From: Mantis religiosa
Lineage: Eukaryota; Arthropoda; Insecta; Mantodea; Mantidae
Reading direction: 5' to 3'
Length of the DNA: 64,000 bases
Assembly (NCBI GenBank): GCA_030765055.1
Contig: CM060950.1
Location: 17,866,356-17,930,355, forward strand
Shown here piece by piece: positions 1 through 11,051 of the stretch. Each line of letters begins with the position of its first letter. Position 1 is the first letter of the stretch. Made by a program: the position numbers and the translations under genes. The notes beneath the pieces were generated by a model. The model made no database searches. It worked only from the letters and a program-made list of their open reading frames with translations, and was not told the origin of the DNA.

Positions 1-1
1 G

Positions 2-830
2 GGGACAGAATAAATTTCCGAAGTCATTCCTAAGCAACCCCAAGAAGGCGAGCCGTGAGTTAATACTGTCCCACTCAACAGTCTGGGATATTCTTCCCAA
101 ACGTTTGAAATTCAAGGGTTACAAGCAGCACTTGTGCTGCCAATCACTGAAAACGACAAACAAATTCAATGCAAACTTGTTGAAATTCCTAGACATTTTT
201 GCAATGGAGGCGGGATAGTCTGCAGTGGTGAGATGATCTTAAATATCATGACACAGTTGTAATGTTCGAATCTGGGATTCAAACCGCCGTCGGAAATTCA
301 TTGAGCATGTCAAAGATTCTCCAAAGTTGAACGTCTTTGCTGCCATATACAGAAGGAAGCTTTTAAGAGGCTTTTTCTTCGTCTTCGCAGAAAGTTCAAT
401 AAGAAGACAAGCGCATCTTGACATGTTCCATAATTGGCTCATGCCAACACTTGAAGAAGACTTCTAAGACTTCATTTTCCAACAGGATGGAGCTGCTTCC
501 CATTTCCAGCATTACGTGAGAGAGCATCTAAAAGAAAATATCCCGAAGCATCGGATAGGTCGCATTGGTTGTTATGATAGACCGTTGTTGTAATGGCCTA
601 CGAGATCTCCGGAAATAACACCATGGCACTCCTTTTTGTGGAGCATTGTCAAAGACAGAACCTTCGCTCTACCACTTCCTTCAGATCTGATGGAATTGTG
701 AGAATGGAAGCCTTTGCTGCCGCTGATGCGAGTAAGGACGGAAATGGAATATCGCCTAGACATCTGCTGCATTACGATGGGAATTTTTGTAGGATAGAAA
801 AAAAAAAGTAATTCTGGTAAATAAAATACT
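2..830 (+). pseudogene. Mariner-like (IS630-Tc1-mariner) transposase remnant
   Basis: Reading across several frameshifts and stops gives an ordered series of transposase blocks. A helix-turn-helix piece (SNPKKASREL, then STVW) lies near 32-110. NVRIW lies near 260, a segment close to HVKDSPKLNVF near 310-340, and LDMFHNWLMP near 415-450. FQQDGA, carrying the second catalytic Asp, lies near 478. A degraded WPxRSPxxTP block with FLW follows near 595-640, and the usual C-terminal YRLDIC block near 745. This set is typical of a transposase common in insect genomes. At least three frame changes and several stops make it non-functional. The window begins inside the element, so its 5' end and terminal repeat are not visible. 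Family is fairly sure; subfamily is not. Confidence 0.78.
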
Positions 831-895
831 CTAATATAAGCGGCATACAGAAAAATGTTTGAAAAAGGTACAGGTTTTTTCACAGACTGTATTTA

Positions 896-896
<1 letters not shown>

Positions 897-924
<28 letters not shown>
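897..924. repeat. Poly-T tract
   Basis: 28 consecutive T. It could be the poly-A tail of an otherwise unrecognised minus-strand retroelement, but nothing next to it confirms this. Confidence 0.8.
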
Positions 925-930
<6 letters not shown>

Positions 931-1010
931 GCAGTTAATACAACTTCACTGGAGTATTCTGTCAAACACTGTAATTCCGAAACAAAATCCTACGAAATTA
1001 GTTGTTTCAC

Positions 1011-1130
1011 TTTTGGAAAGGTAGAGTCAGACTGAAAAATTCAATGCCATAGCAGGGATTTAAACCACAGATCTCCCGATCTCCGTCTGGTTGCTCTTAA
1101 CTATTGAGCTCTCATGGCAACATGCCAGCA
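1011..1130 (-). repeat. SINE-E copy (tRNA-like core)
   Basis: On the minus strand it holds an A-box-like stretch (GAGCTCAATAGTTAAGAGCAA) and a B-box-like GTTTAAATCCC, then CATTGAATTTTTCAGTCTGA. The same order occurs at 1413-1627 (plus) and 47576-47787 (minus). This copy lacks the 5' extension that the other two share, or has diverged there. It lies about 280 bp from the opposite-strand copy. Confidence 0.6.
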
Positions 1131-1412
1131 CGACATGGTGCCGTGTGGTGTAAAATAAACAAATACCATTAACTGACCTAATGGTGATCTAAATTATAAA
1201 GCTCGGGACTTTTACTTCCGGTTTACCTGTTGTGCAAAAATAATTTAAATTGAAGAGGACTTTAGAAGCTATTCCTAGAAAATTCTAGATACAAATTTCA
1301 TTCAACATGAAAATATCTTTAACTTGTTATATTTTAATCTAAATCTTTACAAATCCTTTTCAAAAATTAAAAAATTTGGAAAACTTTTCCATGTGAAGGA
1401 TGTTTACAGGTT
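1131..1412. other. AT-rich spacer, nothing recognised
   Basis: No reading frame, repeat family member or RNA gene recognised. Confidence 0.5.
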
Positions 1413-1627
1413 GTAAGTCACCATTAAGGTAGTCGCCTCATATGCAAGTGAGAACAGCAAATGAAGAAAAAAAAACACGAGTCAGTTGGAGAATTTAATG
1501 TCATTCTCGCACGTTGGCCATAGTAGCTCAATTGTTAAGAGCAATCGGACGGAGACCGGGAGATTCAGGGTTCATATTAGGACTAGGGCATTGAATTTTT
1601 CAGTTTGACTCCACCTTTCCAAAATAT
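1413..1627 (+). repeat. SINE-E copy with 5' extension
   Basis: Aligns by eye over its whole length with the reverse complement of 47576-47787. Shared blocks are GTAAGTC at the start, GTCAGTTGGAGAATTTAATG, the tRNA-like TAGCTCAATTGTTAAGAGC with GGGTTCA, and finally GAATTTTTCAGTTTGACTC. The tRNA-like promoter begins about 95 bp inside the repeat, which is unusual for a simple tRNA-SINE. Confidence 0.6.
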
Positions 1628-2253
<626 letters not shown>

Positions 2254-2640
2254 GTCTAAAATTAATCAGCTGTCCAATCATCTTTTAGCTCACCTCCCAC
2301 AAATCACGCAAAGATATGGTTTTTTCAGTATGTGCTGAATACTGAGTGAGTGGGGTTTAAGGGCCCGTCGACAGTTAGGTCATTTGGACTCGATGCGCTG
2401 AAGAAAACAAAATATATCAACAACCACCCACACTGAAGCGGTTTCTTACTACTCAACGCTATGTTTAAAAATTCTTGTAACTAACAATACCCAATGACAG
2501 CCACTTTTTTTTTTCAATTTACCACTGTTATCGTCATCATTTGGATATCATCTTTTACACGGTTTTAAGCCATTTGACCTCTTTGCTTTTCTGTGAATTG
2601 CCCATATTCTAAATCAGTTCTTTTACTGTATAGGTCTAAT
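2254..2640. other. Spacer, nothing recognised
   Basis: AT-rich sequence with no supported feature. Confidence 0.5.
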
Positions 2641-3205
2641 AAAAACAGTTGGATTTCTTGAAGAAGGTTGTAATTATTGACACAATTAAATTTGAGGTGT
2701 TTAACTCAAAACAGACGAGTAAGAGTACGCAGAAAAAAAAACATGTCAGAGGTTCAATTAACCATGGAAGGGCTGCAGCAATTGAGTGGGACTGCATGAG
2801 TACAATGATTTGGAGGATTTGTGTTTTATTGGTGGCATTATACCCACACCACAAAGTTTACACAAACATCCTAAAGACACATCTCTCCAAAAGTGTGGGT
2901 AATATGGATCTTTCTGGGAACTATATTTTCACAGAAGATAATGATCCCAAACATACGGTTCACATACAAAGCTGTGGCTATTGCATAACACTCCCCGTTG
3001 AATGCCAACACCACCACAATCCCCAGAGAATATTTCAATAAACAATTTGTGGAATATACTCCACAAAAATATGTGGAACCATCAGATAACCAACGGAAAT
3101 GATCTAAAGAATGCTCTAATGGAAGAATAGCTAAACATTACGGTGTAAACAATGGAATCTATGATGAAATCCGTGCCTAAGAGAATACAAAAGTTAAGAA
3201 AGAGG
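2641..3205 (+). pseudogene. Tc1-like transposase remnant (C-terminal two thirds)
   Basis: The open frame from about 2649 to 3041 reads through recognisable Tc1 blocks. These are DTIKFEVFNS (first catalytic Asp region, near 2680), a degraded MVWGCF-like stretch near 2800, VYTNILKTHLSKSV near 2850, and YIFTEDNDPKHT near 2925 with the second Asp. After 3000 the frame shifts. PPQSP, NNLW (the Glu of NPIENLW is lost), LKNALMEE and SVPKRIQ then follow in other frames up to about 3200. The N-terminal helix-turn-helix part is absent. Order and spacing fit a DD34E element. Terminal repeats were not found. Confidence 0.75.
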
Positions 3206-3439
3206 AAAGGATGACCTGCTGAGTATTACTCATAACATTCAATGCTCAAAGTGGCATTTTTAGTTTCAGAGGCGAATCCTTATTTTGCCTCCTGAATTGT
3301 TTATCTTTATTTATAAATTACTTACTATGCTCAACTAAATATAAATATGTGATTACTTGAATTCTCTTTTGCATTCATTAGTAAAGCAGCCGATGTCCCT
3401 GCCGTACTTCATTCTGATAATTTCCCACTTCTACACAAT

Positions 3440-3736
3440 TTTAGAGTCTTGCGCAATTGCGTAGTGGGCTAGGGTGTTGTGCTTTGGTTCCCTGCCACGG
3501 AATGCAACAGAATTCGATCCCAGTCCCGGGTATAGGCCCGGTGTCCACTCAGCATGGTAAGGAATTTCAGCAGCTACGCTAGGTAGCGAACACTGGTCTA
3601 GAAAGCTAACTTTCCGGCTGACCACATGTTCTACTCGTATCGTTGGATGATCGGCCACCTGCGCATTGCGTATGTGGGCGTGAGGCCGATAATCAGGTTG
3701 GCAGGCTGTGACTCACCTACGGGCTGTTACGCCGTC
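3440..3736 (+). repeat. Possible SINE with an ATT microsatellite tail
   Basis: A GC-richer block that runs directly into (ATT)n. It has a weak A-box-like AGTGGGCTAGGGTG and, about 50 bp on, a B-box-like GAATTCGATCCC. A tRNA-derived head with a microsatellite tail is plausible, but there is no second copy in the window to compare and no target duplication seen. Confidence 0.4.
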
Positions 3737-3962
<226 letters not shown>

Positions 3963-4035
3963 TATTAATTATTTATATTATTACTATTATTATTATAAAT
4001 TATTTATAATTAATATTATTATTATATTTATTATA

Positions 4036-4670
4036 CAATTTTAAACGGAAACTCTTGTATTATACGAATAACTTTTGAAGTATGTGCTTCTTCTTTCTAA
4101 TATGCAGGGTGGCTTTGATAAAAACGGAGCGATGAATACAAAAAGCGATGTTTCATCGTTGCTGATTACATCGCTTTGTCGCTCTACCCCATCTCCTTCA
4201 TTTTATGTATGAAGCACTTCTTCATTCATTTAGTTAACCAGGTATTAGAATGGTTTGCTTATCAGTCCTATAAATGCGTTATAGTTCGTCGGAGGTAGGT
4301 GGTGGCAAATCTGCCTTCCCTTCTTTTGCGTAAGATTGAGCATCATTGCACGAGCATAATCATCGGACTTCTTAAGCAGTTGAGTTCAAAGTTATCCATA
4401 TTCAAACTACTATCGATACAAATACCGTAAACAATAGTGGCCAAGTATCACTAACAGGTAAACACAATCTGATGGTGTTTTCTGGAAATTCCAATAGACT
4501 GCGCGAGAGATGGAGGTGTTTATAAGTGGTGAAAAACGATAATGTACAATTTCATGTCCTCTCCACTTGGCTGTAATGCCTAGAATGCCCCGTTTGCTTA
4601 TGACTAACCGAAATGGATGTTCATATAAATGACAGACATGATTGCAACTTATGTATTCGTTCAGGTAACT
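4036..4670. other. Spacer, nothing recognised
   Basis: A 106-codon minus-strand frame (4410-4730) runs into the hairpin below and resembles nothing I know. Treated as chance. Confidence 0.5.
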
Positions 4671-4744
4671 ATGCAAGTCATAATTTTCGGTAATTGGAGG
4701 ATAAAAGAATATATATATTCTTTTATCCACCGAAAATTATGACT

Positions 4745-4749
<5 letters not shown>
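4671..4749. repeat. Long inverted repeat (hairpin) beside (AT)n
   Basis: Arms 4671-4691 and 4729-4749 are perfectly complementary over 21 bp. An inner palindrome at 4699-4728 (GGATAAAAGAATATA and its complement) continues the stem. Only a 7-nt bulge (4692-4698) breaks the symmetry. An (AT)n run follows at 4748-4795. Confidence 0.95.

Positions 4750-4795
<46 letters not shown>
4748..4795. repeat. (AT)n microsatellite
   Basis: About 48 bp of alternating AT directly abutting the hairpin. Confidence 0.97.
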
Positions 4796-4797
<2 letters not shown>

Positions 4798-5763
4798 GGT
4801 ATATTACTTTTTCAGAACTAAAACTAGATTTGCTCCTCTAAAATGATATACTAACAAAACACTAAGGTTTTCCTATACAAAGCACACGAAGAATTAAATA
4901 AGTTTTCGTTAGTGAGAGAAAACAATGCTGAGATCTTCAAATAAATAAAAAGTTATTGTCTACTTAATATGGAGTACACAACTAAATATTCCAGCAGAAT
5001 TGTAGATTATCGAGCCGAAATAAAAAGATCAGGAAAATATTAGTTTTTATCGTAATAAAAATAAAATACCCTTATAGAAATAAAGGAAAATAGCCCGATT
5101 TTCCCGAAAAGAATGAGAGAAGAGGAATATAATGTATATTACACGTTTAATACAATTAATGTCCTCCTTCAGATAAGTGCATGTCTGAACTATTTCCTAA
5201 AGAAAAGAAAAACCAAGAATTAACACGTATTAAATCCCAGAGATCTTCCTAAACGCAATTACAAGCACTTCAAAATAGAAATGCCATGGTTAGGATTTTT
5301 ACGCACAATTAACCATCTCGTGTTTTCTCTAATTGCGATGAATCAGTATAAACGTTTGACATTTACATTTTGAAACACTTATTACTGTGTTGAATCCTTT
5401 TTTTAATGAGACGGTGTATGTACCTCCACTAAATGTCTACAGGAACAATGAAAGAAAAGAAAACCTGAAAACTAACAAGTGAAACGGTACATTAGCAAAG
5501 AAAGCTGATCAACATTACAAAAGATGTTCAAAATACCCACGCTATCTTGAATTGTTTCTACAGTTCATCTTATCATTCTTGGTTGTTCCTGATTTCGTGG
5601 GCAGCGTAAGATAATGCTCCATTAGATTCTTCCAGTTTGCAATTAGCAAACTGAAATCAAGGCCTCATTCCTCCTAGGTGTGAAGAGCACGTAAACTCAA
5701 TACTTCCGACAGTTTGCGGTCTCTCCCTCTTTTTCTTTAATATTCTCCTCCTTTTTTGTTTTT
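4796..5763. other. Spacer, nothing recognised
   Basis: AT-rich, no long reading frames, no repeat recognised. Confidence 0.55.
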
Positions 5764-5960
5764 AATTAACGTCCTCTAGCGTTAAGTCAAATCGCACGAT
5801 GAATGAAGTGGGTGAGATGACGGTAAAATGAGCCCAGATCCAAAGCGGATAAGGAAACACCCCGGAAAAAACCTTATCCAGATAACTCACCTTAACCGAG
5901 ATTCGAACTCGGGACCTCTTGAACGTCAGACACACTATCACGTACGCTACAGAGGCGGGC
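5764..5960 (-). repeat. SINE-A copy, internally deleted
   Basis: Minus-strand copy of the main tRNA-headed SINE. The B-box GAGTTCGAATC lies inside CCCGAGTTCGAATCTCGG. The tRNA head ends at GCCCGCCTC on the right and the 3' consensus GGACGTTAATT is on the left. About 30 bp around the AAGACGAATGTCGGGTAAC block are missing. Confidence 0.92.
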
Positions 5961-6064
5961 TCCGCGGTGTTGCCAAGTTCGCTCAACTTACGCTTTGCAT
6001 GATACGTTAAAATGACATTTATGCACCACTAGTGAACCGTCAGCCTCTAATAATTTATATATAA

Positions 6065-6067
<3 letters not shown>

Positions 6068-6130
<63 letters not shown>
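6068..6130. repeat. (TG)n microsatellite
   Basis: About 63 bp of TG units ending exactly at the 3' end of the next SINE-A copy. Confidence 0.98.
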
Positions 6131-6133
<3 letters not shown>

Positions 6134-6360
6134 TTACGTCATCCAACGTTAATTCATATCACACGATGAATGGAATGGGTGAAACGATGCTCAAATGAGC
6201 CCAGGGTCTATTGAGCTTACAGTTACCCGACATTCGTCTTTCACGATTAGGGAAAACCTCGGAAAAAACTTATCCAGGTAACTCACCCTGACCGAGATTC
6301 GAACTCGGGACCTCTTGAGCGTGAGGCAGACACGCCACCATCTACGCTACCGAGGCCGGC
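6131..6360 (-). repeat. SINE-A copy, near full length
   Basis: Has all parts on the minus strand: tRNA-like head with A-box and B-box, the CCTGGATAAG block, GGGTAACTGTAAGCTC, the CATTTGAGCATC block and the 3' ACGTAAATT end. It abuts the (TG)n tract. Confidence 0.94.
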
Positions 6361-6490
6361 AGGCAATTTTATTGCATACCTTTTTACAAGCATTATATAG
6401 ACTACTAGCTAGGTCAAAGCACTAGTATCCTCTTCCAGATTCATTCCTCTAAACGCACTACTCTTATCCTTTCAGTATAATAATGGGAAA

Positions 6491-7195
6491 AAGACACAAA
6501 ACGCAACACAAAACAGAGTTCACTCAAACTCCTTCATTTGTCACTCAAATCGTCAGCCTAATAGTAACTAAACTACAACCACTTTCTCTTTCATACAAAT
6601 ACATAGCTTCAACGGTTTTCTTTAATTTTTGTCATGTCCTTGATGCACGCCCCAACTTGTGCTGCAAGTAATTTCTCTGACGTATACACAAGTTATCCTT
6701 TCACACGGAGCTGCAGACAGGTCCAATATCCGCTCGTCAACTGCTTCACTACCTGTTACACAGTCCGCCGATGCCTCACCACGGAGCCTGGACTCGCTGT
6801 ACTTACAAATTGCTTCATTGCATGGCTTGATGACTCCTGACCACGGAGCTTAGAACGTACCACACTTCTCTGTACCACTCTTTGCCTTACACAGCTCAAA
6901 TGACCGACTGATATGTGAACCGCTTCAATGCGACGACTCCTCACCACGGATCCGCTGCTCATCGACCCAATTTGAGACCACCACTACCACGCCCCGCCTC
7001 GGCTCTTATATAGTGCTGCCACGGCAGCAAGAACCTTCTAGAAGCAGGGAATTCTCGATATAAGTATTAGAACAGTCTCGAACAATGCGTGGTAATAACA
7101 TAGCTCGCTCCGGACCTCGTGAAGTCAGCCCCATGGAAGACCTTGTCTCCCTGCCCCTCCCACTGGCAACACCATGACGACGCAGCTGTCCAACA
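6491..7195 (-). repeat. Decayed solo LTR (LTR retrotransposon)
   Basis: The minus strand aligns by eye with the LTR at 48754-49493: GGCTCCGTGGTGAGGCATCG versus GGCTCCGTAGTGAGGAATCG, then the GGACCTGT, GCGTGC and CGATTTGAGTGACAAAT blocks, and GCGTTTTGTGTC at the 3' end. A TATATAAGAGCC promoter lies at about 7001-7012. Upstream of it, 7031-7043 reads GAAccTTCtaGAA, three contiguous units of a heat-shock element. The polyadenylation signal is mutated (AATGAA). Ends are decayed, so no target duplication could be confirmed. Confidence 0.65.
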
Positions 7196-7488
7196 CAACT
7201 CAACCTCTTCAAGGTAAGCTTTGTGATCGTCAATTAACAACAATGACCTCTTTGAGTGAACGGGTTGAACAGGTACACAAAAGTAATTTATTTCCAAATA
7301 GTCTAATAAGTTCTACCCTTGCTAGTGCAGCTAAGCTACAGTGATACTGCAAAAATAACTCAAATATCAACTTATATACTCGAAAGCCAGATTTTTTTCG
7401 GGGTGGGTGGGTGTGTTGCTTGGTGCAACACACTGTAGAAAAAGTATAATGAATGTGCCACACATCTGCCAAATACAAATACGTACTT

Positions 7489-7678
7489 TTGAAGAGGTCC
7501 CGAGCTCGAATCTCGGTCAAGGTGAGTTACCTGGATAAGGTTTCTTCCGGGGTTTTCACATATCCTGAAAGACGAATGTCGGGTAACTCTAAGCTCTATG
7601 AACCCTGGGTTCATTTGAGCATCAGCTCATTCATTTCATTCAAGTCCAATAAAACAACGTTGGAGAACGTAATTTTTT
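7489..7678 (+). repeat. SINE-A copy, 5' truncated
   Basis: Starts at AGAGGTCCCGAGCTCGAATC, so the A-box half of the head is missing or unrecognisable. The body and 3' end (GGAGAACGTAATTTTTT) are present. Confidence 0.9.
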
Positions 7679-7898
7679 AAAGTGTAAGAGCATTTATTTT
7701 TAGAGTTTAAAATATTGTGAAATTGTAATATGATAGGGGCCAATACTTTTATTTCAGTTCGTGTAAAGTGAGATTATACATTGTAATTTATGAAACACAA
7801 ACCATAGGCCTGATCTCTTCACTTTAAACTACTCCATGCCAATACATTGAAAATTGTAAAGTTGGCCGTTTTAAAATATTAATCTGTCTAAACTTTAA

Positions 7899-9457
7899 GG
7901 GAATGCAGCACCGAAATTGCCTAAAAATATGGGATAAAATAATTTTTCTTGAGCTAATAAAATACTTTGAACCTTACAGTATCATAATCCAACTAAATGT
8001 ATGAGTTTCAGGCATTTAAATACTCTCACATGACAATTTAAATGCCCGTGAGCACGTGCATGCCGGCCCTTGGATTCACAGAATTCTGTCAATTGAGTTC
8101 GATTGAATGTACTAAATTAGCGGGCAAAGTTTCTGGTGGAATTTTGTGTGTTGGTATGATGGTTATTTCTTACAATATGTGGCACCATGGAAACAAAACA
8201 CTGTCTACAAGCATTGAAAGCAAATAATAATATTTATATTTTTACTTTTGTGTAAGCATCTAACGGTCGGGTTTTTCTTGTGTTTCTCGTTAAACTACAT
8301 ATTGATTATATATAATTGATGAGTTTTAGTGTGCCATTTAACTTTTATAAAGGTATTTTATACATAAAACGTGCATATAACTGTTATATATGTTATAGAT
8401 AAAACATTCTTTGAAATAACTGACCTTCTGTTGACTGTGTACATAGGTAGGATAATGAATAGGCTAAACGATACATGGGAAGAAGCCCCTAAACATAACA
8501 CAACAACGGGAACATACTTGAGGTCTGATGTGGTAAGAAAACTAATGCCTGTGTACCAAAGGCTGGCATCAGATGAAATCCTAAGTAGATGTACATTGGG
8601 TAAGACACAAATTGCAAATGAAAGTTTACGTAACATGATATGGCATAATTGCCCAAAAGAAATATTTGTGTCAAAGAAGAGACTTCAGGTTGCTGTGACA
8701 TTAACCATCAGTGAATTCAATTTTGGTTGTTCTGCCTCACTCAAGCTGCAGTCAGACATAATGGACACAGATTTCACCAGCATCTCTAAAAATTAGCCAA
8801 GGGAAGGACCAATTACGCTTACTTCATTCGGCAATTTCTGCGAAGGTAACTTCTAAAACATCCAGAAGGAAACTGAAATTGAAGAGCACTGCTGCAGAAG
8901 AGAGTAGGAAGAGGCAGGAGGGTCCAACTTATCTATCTGGAGGGGTTTAGTCTGCCTCAAGGCATGTAGTTGAGAAGGAAAATGTTTTGGATTTTAAAAT
9001 TTGATTTACTCAGTTATATTTTTTTCAACATCTTCTGTCATTCAAAATGTTCCACACGATGCAGTTTTGATTCAGTCCCTCTAAAATTTACAACACATGT
9101 TCTTAAAAAGCAAACAAAGGTTTAATCATTTTTTGGGCTTTTTTTTTGTTTGCTCCGTACCTAATTTTTTTCCTCTGTTACTAAAGACAAGTATAAGAAA
9201 TTCATATTATAGATCTTTTCTTTATAACCATCTGAATATTTTTAGAAATATATAAATTAAAATTTTGAAAATTTTCATCGCATGGAGCGGTTTGAATTTT
9301 ACCCAAATTTTGAACTTCACAAATTAATTACTAAAAAACTATTAAAGATATAAAAACCATATTTTGAATTCTGTGTCCACTATGCATCAGAATTAAGTGG
9401 TAAAACTTACAGCAAGATTGGTTGAAAATTGCTGCATTTGGGGTTTTCGGTGCTGCC
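7899..9457 (+). mobile_element. TTAA-flanked DNA transposon, Kolobok-like, decayed
   Basis: Flanked by TTAA at 7895-7898 and 9458-9461. Left end GGGAATGCAGCACCGAAA and right end (complement) GGCAGCACCGAAA are inverted repeats that differ by a 4-base gap. Target TTAA is used by piggyBac and Kolobok elements. The enclosed transposase fragment (8371-8950) is not piggyBac-like and fits what I recall of Kolobok-type or Mutator-like-domain proteins. The element is AT-rich with no other coding recognised. Confidence 0.65.
8371..8950 (+). pseudogene. C-terminal part of a Kolobok / Mutator-like-domain transposase
   Basis: The 8371-8796 frame carries a block seen in many arthropod transposon proteins: LMPVYQRLASDEILSRCTLG, then TQIANESLRNMIWHNCPK and KRLQVAV. 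The sequence gtacatag just before about 8449 looks like a 3' splice site, so this may be a last exon. After a stop at 8796 another frame carries a Lys/Arg-rich tail ending EGPTYLSGGV (stop near 8948), which matches the usual C-terminus. A frameshift therefore separates the two parts. The N-terminal DNA-binding region was not found between 7899 and 8370. The PF20700-type assignment is from memory. Confidence 0.6.
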
Positions 9458-9461
9458 TTAA

Positions 9462-9856
9462 GGCATCGCTAATATTAAATAACAAATATTGCATAGAAAG
9501 TGGTAAACATGTGTGTATTTATGACGGACACAAGCTCCAAATTAAAATTGAAAAGCGAAAAGCAGAATGCTGCAGAAGAAAGAAGCTACTTGCTCGCACT
9601 TATGGGTTTTATAAATCAAACGTGCATTCATTGAATGTGAAATGTCGCTTCGGAAATACAGCAATGCGGTACAATAGCTGGACGGTTTGACTGAATGCTG
9701 CTTATCCCATACTCTCGCGCACCCTTCGTACGCATATTTGCAGCGCGGGATATGCAGTATACTCCCTCAAAGGTAAACACCAAGTGTAAAGACTTCTAAT
9801 TCCTTATGTTTATTTACCAAGTTCAGTGCTTTAGAATGTGTATTAACTACTGTTTA
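9462..9856. other. Spacer, nothing recognised
   Basis: A 97-codon plus-strand frame (9397-9690) crosses the transposon end and resembles nothing known. Treated as chance. The last 13 bases (9844-9856) are the left target duplication of the LINE that follows. Confidence 0.5.
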
Positions 9857-10473
9857 TAGATTTACCAGTGTAAGGGAGAAAAGATCATTGAGGACATATA
9901 GGGAAATAAAGACAGTGTGGGGGAGGGAGAAGTACATAGATGTGGGTAAGTCAGGACGAGAAGGATTTGCCTGGGCAAGGACAGGAGTTAGAAATTTGAA
10001 AGGTATTAGATATGAAAAGGATACAGGGAAATGCCCAATGTGTGGAGAACAGGATACAGATTGGTATAGTATACTTTACTGCAAACAAAAATATGGCAAC
10101 AAAAGTGGGATAGTTTTAAGGATGGGAGAAGATATTAATAATATTGAAAATGTTATTGGTAACAGGAAAAAAAATATAAGAAATATGGGTGAATATCTGG
10201 GGAAAGTTAGAGAGAAATGGTTAAGATTGATGAAGAATAAATAACAATTAAGGGCTGAAAAACTAGAACGAGGGATACAAGGGAGAGGAGGGTCATCAAT
10301 ACACGGAAAACCAGGGGTTATGTGTATTGAGACCGAGACTTGGGACAAGCAGGTAGGAAGGGTATGTTAGATGTGAATAAGTCATTTTGTTATTGTGTGA
10401 AAGAAATGTTACAAATGCCAATGTATCAATGAAAATGTATGTAGAAGAAAGATGAGAAATAAATACTATACTA
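9857..10473 (+). mobile_element. 5'-truncated LINE (non-LTR retrotransposon) 3' end
   Basis: Bounded by a perfect 13-bp target duplication TAACTACTGTTTA (9844-9856 and 10474-10486). The 3' end has AATAAA near 10457 and an ACTATACTATA tail. The frame 9888-10244 (118 codons) encodes a basic segment with GFAWARTGVRNLKG and then KCPMCGEQDTDWYSILYC. This Cys cluster fits the C-terminal zinc-knuckle-like region after the reverse transcriptase of R1/jockey-type elements. No reverse transcriptase is present, as expected for 5' truncation. Confidence 0.8.
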
Positions 10474-10528
10474 TAACTACTGTTTAAGCATTAAACTCCT
10501 CGAACAGATCTGCCGCAGAGTACAGTTA

Positions 10529-10750
10529 GCCCACCTCTGCAGCGTAGTTGGTAGCGCGTCTGTCTTGCGTGCAAGAGGTCCCGAGTTCGAATCTTGGTCA
10601 CGGTGGGTTATGTGGATAAGGTTTTTCTTTTATCCTGAAAGATGAATGTCGAGTAGCTCTAAGTTCCATAGACCCTGGGCTCATTTGAGTATCATTTCAT
10701 TCATCTTCCGATATGACTTACGTTAGAGGACGTAAATTAAAAAAAAAAAA
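10529..10750 (+). repeat. SINE-A copy with A-rich tail
   Basis: Head starts GCCCACCTCTGCAGCG, B-box GAGTTCGAATC intact, 3' end GAGGACGTAAATT followed by poly-A and GAA repeats. Confidence 0.94.
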
Positions 10751-10853
10751 GAAGAAGAAGAAGAAAGCAGTAAAGTGAAACCAGACCTTTATCACATTAT
10801 TTACTCATCGTGGGGAGCAGGTTAGCGGTCTTCATTGGCTGGAGTGGAGTTCG

Positions 10854-11051
10854 TTTTTTTTTTTTTTTTTTTTTGAAGTTTACATCCTTCAATGTTGTCA
10901 TATCGGACGATGAATGAAATGGGTGAAATGATGCTCAAATGAGTCCACAGTCCACGGAGCTTAGAGTTAGCCGACATTCACTTTCAGGAAAAGGAAAAAA
11001 AACCTTAACCAGATAACTCGCCCTGATTGAGATTCGAACTCGGCACCTCTA
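10854..11051 (-). repeat. SINE-A copy, head truncated, poly-T at its 3' end
   Basis: Poly-T 10854-10874 is the tail on the minus strand. The body follows up to the B-box region (GATTCGAACTCGG). The A-box half of the head is absent. Confidence 0.9.

Noticed and set aside
6653..7200. CAACT direct repeats (6653-6657, 7196-7200) as a 5-bp target duplication of the LTR near 6.5-7.2 kb
   Set aside because: Homology to the LTR at 48754 continues leftwards past 6653 to about 6491, so the left repeat lies inside the LTR and the match is probably chance.
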